From the NCBI RefSeq assembly GCF_014197015.1, contig NZ_JACIET010000002.1:682001-746000 (forward strand): a stretch of DNA of 64,000 nt, written 5' to 3'. A model generated the notes under the pieces. That model worked only from the letters and a program-made list of their open reading frames with translations. It made no database searches and was not told where the DNA came from. Shown here piece after piece: positions 1 to 6,994 of this stretch (the first letter of the stretch is position 1; the number at the start of each line of letters is the position of its first letter). A program made the translations under genes and the position numbers. Source of the stretch: Niveibacterium umoris. GTDB taxonomy: Bacteria > Pseudomonadota > Gammaproteobacteria > Burkholderiales > Rhodocyclaceae.

Positions 1-46
1 TGGTCTTGTACGGGGCCAACTGGGTGTGGACGCGCGGGTCGGTCAT
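1..46 (-). CDS. 5' end of an unidentified gene, cut by the window edge
   Basis: Only the first 15 codons are visible (MTDPRVHTQLAPYKT), reading leftwards from an ATG at 46-44. A GGAGA ribosome binding site lies about seven bases upstream of that ATG, which is the main reason to call a real start. The gene is divergent from the AraC-family regulator at 188, so it is a natural candidate target of that regulator. Fifteen residues are too few to assign a family. Confidence 0.6.
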   Translation of the reverse strand, partial: MTDPRVHTQLAPYKT

Positions 47-187
47 CGGTGTTCTCCGGTGCCCGCATCGTGAAGATTCGGCGGGCTTCCTGTGAAAGTA
101 GCCGCCCGCACATCGCAGTGCCAGTGCCGGATTGGCCGCCGATCGTGCAAACTCCGCCAATCGCTTTCGCGCTTCAGTTGGCTTGTC

Positions 188-1255
188 ATGCACGCGACAA
201 ATTCCGAACTTTCGCCGCCCTCGCGCGCCACCGTGGCGATCGGCTTCGTGCTGGGCATGCTGGCGGGCGCGTCGGCCCAGGATCGCGATGCAGAGCAGCT
301 TGCCGCCGAAGTCGGCATCGACGCCGCCCTGCTGGCCGACCCCGCAGCCCGCGTGCCCCTGGCCCACTACGCCGCGCTCTACAACCATGTCGCGGCGACG
401 CTCGACGACGAGGCCTTCGGGCTGTTCCCCTTGCCGATGCGGGTGGGCAGTTTTGAATTCCTGTGCCGGGGTGTGCTCAGCGCCGCAACGCTGGGCGAGG
501 CGCTGGCGCGCGCGGCGCGCTTTCTGCGGCTGGTGCTGCCCGATGTGTCGATCACGGTGGCGCGGAGCGGCGAACATGCGCAGCTCACGATCAGCGAGCG
601 CCAACCCTTTGCGGTGGACCGCGTGTTCAGCTTCGAATGGCTGCTGCGCCTGCTGCACGGGCTGTCGTGCTGGCTGGTGGGGCGCGGCATCGCACTCGAC
701 GCGGTGGACTTCCCCTACCCGCCCCCGGCGCATGTCGCCGACTACACGCTGATCTACACCGCGCACAGCCGCTTCGCCGCGCCGGGCGATTCACCGGCTA
801 CGCCGTTGGTCGCTCCGCTTGTTGCTCATTTCGCCGCCAACCTGCTCGATCTGCCGCTGCGGCGCGACGAAGCCGCGCTCGCCCGCTTCCTCGCCGGCGG
901 CCCGGGGCGGCTCACCACGCTCTACCGGCGCGACCGCGAAATGGTCACCCGCGTGCGCGACCTCCTGCGCGAAGCCCTGCCCGAACTCCCCACGCTCGAA
1001 ACCGTGGCCGCCCGCCTGCACCTCTCACCCCGCACCCTCGCGCGCCGGCTCGAAGCCGAAGCCTCCAGCTTCCGCGCCATCCGCGAAGCCCTGCGCCGCG
1101 ACCTCGCCCTCGCGCGCCTGGGGCAGACCGATGTGCCGATCGCCACGCTCGCCGCCGAACTCGGCTACGCCGAACCCTCGGCGTTTTTCCGCGCGTTTGT
1201 CGGGTGGACTGGGCAATCGCCGAGTGCGTGGCGGCGGGGGCGTCAGGCCGGTTGA
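188..1255 (+). CDS. AraC-family transcriptional regulator (arabinose-binding-like N-domain)
   Basis: A 355-residue DNA-binding regulator. Residues of about 10-190 resemble the Arabinose_bd effector domain (PF12625 type) found in OruR/ArgR-like AraC regulators. The C-terminal ~90 residues hold the double helix-turn-helix: first helix pair in TLETVAARLHLSPRTLARRL, second around IATLAAELGYAEPSAFFRAF, ending in the typical GQSPSAWRRG. The ATG at 188 is preferred over the upstream start at 92 because the extra 32 residues are basic, low-complexity and unlike the family; no strong Shine-Dalgarno is visible at either. It is transcribed away from the cut gene at the left edge, which it may control. 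The ligand is unknown. Confidence 0.85.
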   Translation: MHATNSELSPPSRATVAIGFVLGMLAGASAQDRDAEQLAAEVGIDAALLADPAARVPLAHYAALYNHVAATLDDEAFGLFPLPMRVGSFEFLCRGVLSAATLGEALARAARFLRLVLPDVSITVARSGEHAQLTISERQPFAVDRVFSFEWLLRLLHGLSCWLVGRGIALDAVDFPYPPPAHVADYTLIYTAHSRFAAPGDSPATPLVAPLVAHFAANLLDLPLRRDEAALARFLAGGPGRLTTLYRRDREMVTRVRDLLREALPELPTLETVAARLHLSPRTLARRLEAEASSFRAIREALRRDLALARLGQTDVPIATLAAELGYAEPSAFFRAFVGWTGQSPSAWRRGRQAG

Positions 1256-1756
1256 GCGCGCGCAGTTACAGAGCTTGGTGTGACGGGAATTTGAAAGGTC
1301 GGGGCAATACGGCGCTACTTGCACCGAGGTACTCATCGTCATCCGGCCAAGACCTGACATTCGCGACGCAGTCGGGATATCCCGCCTTGGCCCGAGCTGA
1401 ATGACCGGTTTAGGGCGACCAACTTGACCACCGCTCTTGCTCGATTTGGCTACCAGCGGCGCGCAGTTGCGATCGCTCGGAGCCAACAATTCGGCCGTCC
1501 GCTGCTCGCGAATTGCGGCGCGATTGGCCCGGTGCAGCGATGCTCTCGCCTGCTTGCAACTCGGCGCCCAAGGTGTACTTGAGATACCCCGAGATGCCCG
1601 ACACCAACCTCTGTACCTCAACCGTCTCGTCCCGCGCCGCCTTGTAGATCATCTGATGTGGGTGGCAAGCCATGACTTACAGCCAAGAGCGTCCCGCGGC
1701 AGGGGGCTCAGCCCGCTACCCCGCGAGCGAGCCAAAGGGCTTGAAGCCTTAGCGCC
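1256..1756. other. 500-base stretch without a convincing gene
   Basis: No open frame here shows family features or a good ribosome binding site. The only frame that looks slightly protein-like is an 87-residue minus-strand one at 1410-1673 starting MACHPHQMIYKAARDETVEV. It has mixed charged and aliphatic residues over its first 45 residues and then becomes low-complexity. It could be the remnant of a decayed gene. I see no terminator or tRNA. Confidence 0.4.
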
Positions 1757-2437
1757 TCAACGTGGTCGCTGCCGTCCGGCCACCAGCGTCGCGGTCAAGG
1801 CCAGCAACACCAGTGCCAGCGTTTGTGGCTCCGGCAATGAGACCGCCCCATCGCTGGTGCGCACAGCCACCGCATACAACGGAATGCCACCTTTATTGAC
1901 GAGGTGCTGGCGGCCGTCGCTGGCGCTGAAGACCCACACGAAGGTCGGATCCGGCGCATACAACGTTCCTGACCAGTAGTCGTAGGACTGCACGTTGCTG
2001 AAAAGGGCCAGGTTGGCAATCTGCTCGGCCGTATCGCCGGTCTCATTCAGCACTGACTCGTGCGCCTTGTTACCTAGGTTCGAGACGAACAGATGACTCA
2101 GCTCGCCCCCGGTGCAGTTGTAGCCATAGTGAAAGTCTGGAAAGCCACCTCCCGGACTGAAGCTATCACTGCAACTCGTATCCAAGGGGTTCAACGTCGG
2201 CAGACGCCAGTCGTTGTGACCGGCGTAATGGCTGGTGTTCAGAGAGTCGATCCAAAGATAGGCTGATGTGGCCCAGCTCGATGCGCCACGTATATTCATG
2301 TTGGCGGTCCACTCCAGGCCAGTGGCGCTATCGAGCACCCCCAAGCCGCCGTCAACCAGCGTCATTGGCGCCGCTTGCGTGATACCCGCCATGGCCAGCA
2401 GACCAAGTGCAGAGGCCCATCTCTTCGACGCTTTCAT
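1757..2437 (-). CDS. Secreted DUF1566-like protein with PEP-CTERM sorting signal
   Basis: About 226 residues. An N-terminal signal peptide (MKASKRWASALGLLAMAGI, cleaved near TQAA) is followed by a DUF1566-like region: a dated-looking repeat of Trp/Gly motifs including TGLEWTANMN, DWRLPT and YDYWSGTLY. The C-terminus is a classic PEP-CTERM signal: LPEPQTLALVLLAL followed by a basic tail GRQRPR. Such proteins are exported, processed by an exosortase and attached to the cell surface or exopolysaccharide. Two adjacent ATGs occur at 2440 and 2437. The second is chosen because the AGGAGG upstream sits six bases from it. No exosortase gene is in the window, so sorting would depend on a distant locus. 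The binding role is unknown. Confidence 0.85.
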   Translation of the reverse strand: MKASKRWASALGLLAMAGITQAAPMTLVDGGLGVLDSATGLEWTANMNIRGASSWATSAYLWIDSLNTSHYAGHNDWRLPTLNPLDTSCSDSFSPGGGFPDFHYGYNCTGGELSHLFVSNLGNKAHESVLNETGDTAEQIANLALFSNVQSYDYWSGTLYAPDPTFVWVFSASDGRQHLVNKGGIPLYAVAVRTSDGAVSLPEPQTLALVLLALTATLVAGRQRPR

Positions 2438-3319
2438 CATTTCCCTCCTTTGATTTGTCTCAGCGTGCAGGCAAGCAGAAGTCGCACCACCGCGGGGTTT
2501 CAGCAGAACCCGTTTCAAGGCAATGACTTAGCGTGATTCACGGTTTTCATCTTGGGCAAGCTGCAAAGAAAACCGACATCCATTCGGGCCACCCGGCCCC
2601 TGACCTCGGACAACGCAACCATCGCGTCGGCAATTGGGGACTGGCACGAAGACGGCTTCACGGCAGCGAGGCCAATGGCGGTTTGGGGTCGCTGGCGTGC
2701 CCGGAATTGGTCATGGCGAAGGCCGATATGGGTCGGATCATCACCGCCAGTGAATTGCGACCTGACGGTCGATTGCTCTGCGGTTGCGAGCGCTTGAAGG
2801 TCAGCTAAGGCCGATCTGTCGTCGGATCAGCCATCGTTAATGTGACGATGCATAGCCGCCATTCGCAATCCAACGGGTTGGCCAACCCAATCGGCAATTC
2901 CCGCTCAGCCTTTGCAAAAGCACCGGCCCCGCCGTTCGCCGGCGATGCTGCAGTAGCCGGCGCCTTCGCGCTGGATCTGCGCTGCATCGCGCCAGAAGCG
3001 GCGTGGTGCGACGCTGAATGCGATACGGCTCAATAGCGATGCGTCGATTTCGGTGGCCCGCTTCTGGTCCGAGTGGTCGTCGGCTCTGCGTTCTACTGCG
3101 CCTTGGTGGCCTGGACCAGCATGGGGCCACACGCCCGGCGCAAGCCGCATCGCGCCGCTTGAGGCGCCCCGGCCGCGCGGTGCGTGGGCCCCCTTCACGG
3201 TGTTTGCCCGACAGGCCTATAGTGGGAACGGGAACCCACCCGATCCATGTCCTGTGAGCCGGTAACGTCGATGAAACGGGTAGCGCGGCGGTCCGGTTCA
3301 AGCTGCAAGGAGTCTTGTC
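2438..3319. other. 880-base gene-poor stretch with a 14-base palindrome
   Basis: Several short frames overlap here on both strands, none with family features, a good ribosome binding site or convincing composition; base composition is also less GC-skewed by codon position than the neighbours. A perfect palindrome GGGTTGGCCAACCC sits at 2875-2888. The promoter of the small gene at 3320 must lie near the right end of this stretch. It may be decayed coding DNA, but I cannot show from what. Confidence 0.4.
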
Positions 3320-3601
3320 ATGAGTACCTCCAGCAAGGGCGGAGCCGGTGCGCCAGAGCGCATCCGCGTCGCGGAACGTGCAGACGGCTTCTACTGGCGT
3401 GACCCCGAATCACTCGACGAGGTTGGCCCGTTCAAAACCTACGACGCGGCGCTGGCCTATGCCGAGAACGCGGACGGCGACGAGGACGCGACCACGCTCA
3501 GCGAGGCGGAAACCGCGCTCGGGCTTTCCGACTGGGTCGACCCCGATACCGGCTTGCCGGCCGAGGACCATGTGCCGCATATCGCGGACGACGATTACTG
3601 A
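3320..3601 (+). CDS. Small acidic protein of unknown function
   Basis: 93 residues, strongly acidic in its second half (DDDY at the C-terminus), with no signal peptide, membrane segment or cysteine. An AAGGAG lies seven bases upstream of the ATG, so the start is well supported. The middle, FYWRDPESLDEVGPFKTYDA, with the following ALAYAE, looks like a small folded domain that could bind another protein. It is convergent with the LysR gene and stands alone in transcription. I do not recognise the family and assign no function. Confidence 0.75.
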   Translation: MSTSSKGGAGAPERIRVAERADGFYWRDPESLDEVGPFKTYDAALAYAENADGDEDATTLSEAETALGLSDWVDPDTGLPAEDHVPHIADDDY

Positions 3602-3612
3602 GTCCGGCCGGC

Positions 3613-4521
3613 TCAGGCGCCCGGCGTGCCCAGCAGCCTGAGCAGCTCGCGTTCGAGGAAATCGAGAAAGGCCGACACCTTGGGTGTCAGTAGCCGGCGG
3701 CTGGGGTACACCGCCTGCAGCGGCACCGGATCGGGCTGCCAGTCCGGCAACACGGCGACCAGCTCGCCGTTGGCGAGTGCGTCGCGGCAGACGAAGTCCG
3801 GCAGGCGCGCGATGCCCAGCCCGGCGATCGCGGCTTCGCGCTGCACCGACAGACTGCCGACCGCCAGCTTGCATTTCAGCTTGGCTTCGATGCGCCCGCC
3901 AGCGCCGTTGAGCGCCCAGCGCAGCGGCTCGCGCACGCTGCCGGGCCCGACGCCGTGATGCTCATCGAGCGCACTTGGCGAGGTCGGGCTGCCGTGCTGG
4001 GCCAGATACCCGGGTGACGCCACCAGCCGCCGCGGCGCCTGGAACAGTGGGCGGGCAATCAGGCTTGAATCGGCCAGCGTGCCGGCGCGGATCGCCAGAT
4101 CGAATCCGTCTTCCACCAGATCGGCAAAGCGGCTCGACAGGTCGATTTCGACCTGCACCCGCGGGTGCTGCTGCATGAAGCGGGCGACGATGCCGCCCAG
4201 AAAGTAGGTGCCGATTTCGAGCGGCGCCGAGATGCGCAGCGTGCCGGCCGGTTCGGCCTTGAAACCGGCGACGAAGGCTTCGGCGTCTTCCAGTTCGGCG
4301 ACGATGCGCTGGCAGCGCGCGAGGTAGGCCGCGCCGATCTCGGTGAGTGCCAGTCGCCGCGTGGTGCGCTCGATCAGCCGCGCGCCCAGCCGCGCTTCGA
4401 GCTGTTGCATGCGGTGGCTCACCGTCGATTTGGGCAGGCCGAGTCCGCGCGCCGCCCCGGCGAGGCTGCCGACGGCGGCGACGCGGGTGAAGATCAGCAG
4501 ATCGTTAAGGTCGGTGTTCAT
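3613..4521 (-). CDS. LysR-family transcriptional regulator
   Basis: 302 residues. The N-terminal winged helix-turn-helix is clear (residues ~1-60: LLIFTRVAAVGSLAGAARGL, then LPKSTVSHRMQQLEARLGAR, then LIERTTRR). It is followed by a periplasmic-binding-protein-like effector domain (~90-295) starting GTLRISAPLEIG. The sequence resembles the CrgA/DsdC-like branch common in Proteobacteria. It is divergently transcribed from the NmrA-type oxidoreductase at 4658, and a perfect inverted repeat lies ten bases upstream of its own start. By analogy with this arrangement it probably represses or activates that gene and itself; the inducer is unknown. Confidence 0.9.
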   Translation of the reverse strand: MNTDLNDLLIFTRVAAVGSLAGAARGLGLPKSTVSHRMQQLEARLGARLIERTTRRLALTEIGAAYLARCQRIVAELEDAEAFVAGFKAEPAGTLRISAPLEIGTYFLGGIVARFMQQHPRVQVEIDLSSRFADLVEDGFDLAIRAGTLADSSLIARPLFQAPRRLVASPGYLAQHGSPTSPSALDEHHGVGPGSVREPLRWALNGAGGRIEAKLKCKLAVGSLSVQREAAIAGLGIARLPDFVCRDALANGELVAVLPDWQPDPVPLQAVYPSRRLLTPKVSAFLDFLERELLRLLGTPGA

Positions 4522-4530
4522 CGGCTGGAT

Positions 4531-4548
4531 TGTCCAGCGAGTTGGACA
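4531..4548. promoter_or_regulatory. Perfect inverted repeat, likely LysR operator
   Basis: TGTCCA-GCGAGT-TGGACA, two perfect six-base arms with a six-base spacer, in the 136-base gap between the LysR gene and the NmrA-type gene. The outer spacing contains the T-N11-A arrangement typical of LysR-type binding sites. It lies ten bases before the LysR start codon, a position suited to autoregulation. Operator function is inferred from position and symmetry. Confidence 0.65.
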
Positions 4549-4657
4549 CTGTAATCAATGCCGGCCGGCTAGTCCGGTTCAATGGTCGTTCGCAGAATGC
4601 ACCCATCGCGAACCCGAGACCGGGCCCGCGCAACGAACCCCGTTCAGGAGAGCACGC

Positions 4658-5521
4658 ATGAAACCGATCCTCGTTACTGGCGCCACCGGTACCACCGGCG
4701 CCGAAGTCGTCCGCCAACTCGCCGCCCGCGGCGTGCCGGTCCGTGCGCTGGTGCGCGACCCCGCCAAGGCGGGCGCGCTCGCCGCGCTGCCGGGTGTCAC
4801 GCTGGTCCAGGCCGATCTGGCCAAGCCGGAGACCCTGGCCGCGGCACTCGATGGCGTCGAGCGCGCCTACCTCGTCACCAGCCCCGACCCGGCCCAGGTC
4901 GCGCTGCACAGCGCCTTCTTCAAGGCCGCCAAGGCGGCCGGCGTGAAGCACATCGTGCGGCACTCGGGCCTGGGTGCCGATGTGAACAGCCCGATCAGCC
5001 TCGGCCGCTGGCATGGCGAATCGGAACGCGAGCTGGAAGCCTCCGGCATCGCCTGGACGCACTTGCAGCCGCATCTGTTCATGCAGTTCTTCCACAACCA
5101 CGCCGCCTCGATCCGCGATCAGGGCGTGTTCTACGCACCGCTGGCTGACGCCGCGGTGAGCATGGTGGATGTGCGCGACATCGCCGCCGCGGCCGTGGTG
5201 GCGCTCACCGAACCCGGCCACGAAGGCCAGCGCTACGCAATCACCGGGCCGGCGGCGGTGAGCTTTGCGGAGGCGGCGGCCACGCTGTCGGCGGCGCTCG
5301 GCAAGCCGGTGCAGTACGTCGCGGTGACGCCGGATCAGGCGCGCGAGGCGATGCTCGGCGGCGGCATGCCCGAATGGCTGGCAACCGATCTGGCGAATAT
5401 GTTCGGTTTCTTCGCCACCGGGCAGGCGGCCTTCGTCAGCCCGGCGGTCGAGCACCTGACCGGCAAGCCCGGCCACAGCTTCGCCGACTTCGTGCGCGAC
5501 AACCTGGTCGCCTTCCGCTGA
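4658..5521 (+). CDS. NmrA/SDR-type NAD(P)-binding oxidoreductase
   Basis: 287 residues, cytoplasmic. The N-terminal Rossmann motif GATGTTGAEVVRQL follows the first beta strand, and the body resembles NmrA-like/atypical short-chain dehydrogenases (quinone reductase QorB-like). The family binds NADPH and either reduces quinones or small carbonyls, or senses redox state. Start at 4658 follows GGAGAG about seven bases upstream; the longer open frame beginning at 4343 overlaps the LysR gene and is rejected. LysR-NmrA pairs commonly respond to electrophilic or oxidative stress, so that role is plausible here but is inference. Confidence 0.88.
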   Translation: MKPILVTGATGTTGAEVVRQLAARGVPVRALVRDPAKAGALAALPGVTLVQADLAKPETLAAALDGVERAYLVTSPDPAQVALHSAFFKAAKAAGVKHIVRHSGLGADVNSPISLGRWHGESERELEASGIAWTHLQPHLFMQFFHNHAASIRDQGVFYAPLADAAVSMVDVRDIAAAAVVALTEPGHEGQRYAITGPAAVSFAEAAATLSAALGKPVQYVAVTPDQAREAMLGGGMPEWLATDLANMFGFFATGQAAFVSPAVEHLTGKPGHSFADFVRDNLVAFR

Positions 5522-5582
5522 AGGCTTCCGCGCGGGCCAGCGGCGGTTTCGGCCGGCCGCGCGGGGCGACGAAACGGCAGTG

Positions 5583-5643
5583 TCCTTCATGCACCGGGTT
5601 GCTCTTGCAACCCGGTTGCAAATACAATTGCGTGCATGAAGGA
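5583..5643. promoter_or_regulatory. Nested inverted repeats over the zur promoter and start codon
   Basis: Three perfect inverted repeats overlap. Twelve-base arms TCCTTCATGCAC (5583-5594) and GTGCATGAAGGA (5632-5643) enclose the rest. CCGGGTTGC (5594-5602) pairs with GCAACCCGG (5607-5615). TTGCAAC-CCG-GTTGCAA occupies 5605-5621. The right outer arm covers the zur ATG. The last palindrome has the size and position expected of a Fur-family autoregulatory operator; the others could form an mRNA or DNA hairpin. The function is inferred. Confidence 0.6.
5599..5628 (+). promoter_or_regulatory. Probable sigma-70 promoter of the zur operon
   Basis: A -35-like TTGCTC at 5599-5604 is 18 bases from a -10-like TACAAT (5623-5628), which differs from the consensus by one base. 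Transcription would then begin at about 5635-5636, which is at or next to the A of the zur ATG. The operator palindrome lies in the spacer, so bound repressor would block RNA polymerase. Confidence 0.5.
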
Positions 5644-6076
5644 ATCGCAAGACATCTCCCGCCTGCTGCGCGAACGCGGCGCCCGTGTCACGCCGGCGCG
5701 CCTGCGCGTGCTGGCGCTGTTGCGCGGCGCCGAACGCGGCCTCTCGCACCACGACGTCGAAAAGGCGCTGGACGACGGCACGCCGGTCGACCGCGTCACG
5801 CTGTATCGCGTGCTCGACTGGCTGGTCGAGCAGGGCCTCGCGCACAAGACCGCCGACGAGCAGCGCGTGTTCCGCTTCTCCGCCGCCACCACCGACGGCG
5901 AGCCGCATCAGGCGCATGCGCATTTCGTCTGCGACGACTGCGGCAAGGTCTTCTGCCTGCAAGACACGCCGCGCGCCGCGCCGCGCCTGCCCGCCGGCTT
6001 CGCCAGCACGCAGGTCGAATTCGAAGTGCACGGCCACTGCGCCGCCTGCAACGTGCCGGTGGAGGAAGCCCGATGA
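5636..6076 (+). CDS. zur: Fur-family metalloregulator, probably Zur
   Basis: 146 residues. An N-terminal winged helix (VTPARLRVLALL, then VDRVTLYRVLDWLVEQGL) is followed by a C-terminal metal-binding dimerisation domain. The structural zinc site is visible as C99-x2-C102 and C135-x2-C138; H91, H94, H96, H132 and H134 can supply regulatory metal ligands. Zur is preferred over Fur because the gene starts a cluster with a MerC-like protein and a ZnuAB-type importer. No Shine-Dalgarno precedes the ATG, and the best promoter would start transcription at the start codon, so the mRNA may be leaderless. Its stop overlaps the next gene (ATGA). Confidence 0.85.
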   Translation: MKESQDISRLLRERGARVTPARLRVLALLRGAERGLSHHDVEKALDDGTPVDRVTLYRVLDWLVEQGLAHKTADEQRVFRFSAATTDGEPHQAHAHFVCDDCGKVFCLQDTPRAAPRLPAGFASTQVEFEVHGHCAACNVPVEEAR

Positions 6077-6492
6077 GCGCCCACCACGGTCACGACCACC
6101 CGCCGCGCAGCGCCTGGGACAAGCTCGGCATCTTCGCCTCGGCCGCCTGTCTGGTGCATTGCCTCGCGCTGCCGCTGCTGATTCCCTTGTTGCCGGCGCT
6201 GGCGCTGATCCCGCATACCGGCGTGCATGCGCTGCTGCTGGTGCCGGTCGTGCTGCTGTCGCTGCTCGCGCTGCTGCCGGGTTACCGGCGCCACCGTTCG
6301 CGCTATGTCGGCGTCGCGGCAATCGCCGGGGTGAGCCTGTGCAGCATCGCGGTGGGTGCCGAGGCGCTGTTCCACATCGAATCGCTGGACGTGCCCTTCA
6401 CCGTCGCGGGCGGCCTGCTGCTGGTCAGCGCGCATTGGGTGAATCTGCGCCGCATGCGCAGCCAGACTGACCTGCAGGCGTGTCCGGCCTGA
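6073..6492 (+). CDS. MerC-domain membrane protein
   Basis: 139 residues with four predicted membrane helices. The first helix carries the MerC cysteine pair in ACLVHCLALP (C26, C30). The N-terminus is His-rich (H4, H5, H7, H9). MerC-type proteins bring Hg(II) or other soft metals across the inner membrane; orphan MerC-like proteins next to zur genes are usually taken to act on zinc or another divalent metal, but direction and substrate are unproven. It overlaps zur by four bases, which implies translational coupling and joint regulation. Confidence 0.8.
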   Translation: MSAHHGHDHPPRSAWDKLGIFASAACLVHCLALPLLIPLLPALALIPHTGVHALLLVPVVLLSLLALLPGYRRHRSRYVGVAAIAGVSLCSIAVGAEALFHIESLDVPFTVAGGLLLVSAHWVNLRRMRSQTDLQACPA

Positions 6493-6592
6493 AGGGCACG
6501 CGTCAAACGGGATCAGTCATCTTGCTGCAATGGCAGCCTGCGTTAATCTAGGGTTCCGTGCCCTGCTCGATGGTCCAACAGCCTTGATTGCC

Positions 6593-6928
6593 GTGACGCG
6601 CCGGCGCTTCGTGCCGGCCGCCCTCCTCTTGTGGTTCCTGCTCCTGCTGCCGCTGATGCAGCTGGGCGCGCTGGCGCACGGCTACGGCCATACCGCGCAA
6701 GCGCTGCAATCGCAGTCCGCGGTTGACCTGCCGGGCTATCCGGATGTTTCGCCCTGCGAGGCCTGCCTCGCGTTCAGTGGCGTCACCAGCGGTGTCGCCG
6801 GCGAATCAGCGCCCACCGCGACGCTGACGCCGGCATTCGACTTCACCCCGCTTTCCGCCCTGCCCGCGTTTCGCGCGCCGGCCCGGCTGCCCTACGCCTC
6901 ACGCGCACCACCGGCCCGGATCGCCTGA
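6593..6928 (+). CDS. Small exported protein with His and CxxC motifs
   Basis: About 111 residues from the GTG at 6593, or 132 from the ATG at 6530. The GTG start is preferred because it gives a compact signal peptide (basic TRRR, then a long leucine-rich core ending near ALA). A weak -35/-10 pair (TTGCTG at 6522, TAATCT at 6544) would also start transcription after the ATG. The mature part begins HGYGHT and contains PCEACLAF, a CxxC motif, before a Pro/Ala-rich tail. It resembles the DUF2946-like small periplasmic proteins found beside metal transporters. A metal-binding or metal-relay role is inferred from context. Confidence 0.6.
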   Translation: MTRRRFVPAALLLWFLLLLPLMQLGALAHGYGHTAQALQSQSAVDLPGYPDVSPCEACLAFSGVTSGVAGESAPTATLTPAFDFTPLSALPAFRAPARLPYASRAPPARIA

Positions 6929-6994
6929 ACCGCCCTCTAACGCCACCCGCACCGGGTCGGCGTTCCCGTTCATTGCGATTGATCCGAGGCATTC

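Noticed and set aside
1025-1621. A 198-codon minus-strand open frame over the AraC C-terminus
   Set aside because: Overlaps the helix-turn-helix of a clear gene and is Arg-rich without motifs.
2837-3301. 154-codon minus-strand frame in the gene-poor stretch
   Set aside because: Extremely Arg-rich, no start signal, no family resemblance.
4505-6322. A 605-codon minus-strand open frame opposite the NmrA-type and zur genes
   Set aside because: Composition is Arg/Ala-rich shadow and it covers two well supported genes.
6530-6592. ATG at 6530 as the start of the small CxxC protein
   Set aside because: It has no ribosome binding site and lies upstream of the likely promoter; the GTG at 6593 gives a cleaner signal peptide, though this is not certain.
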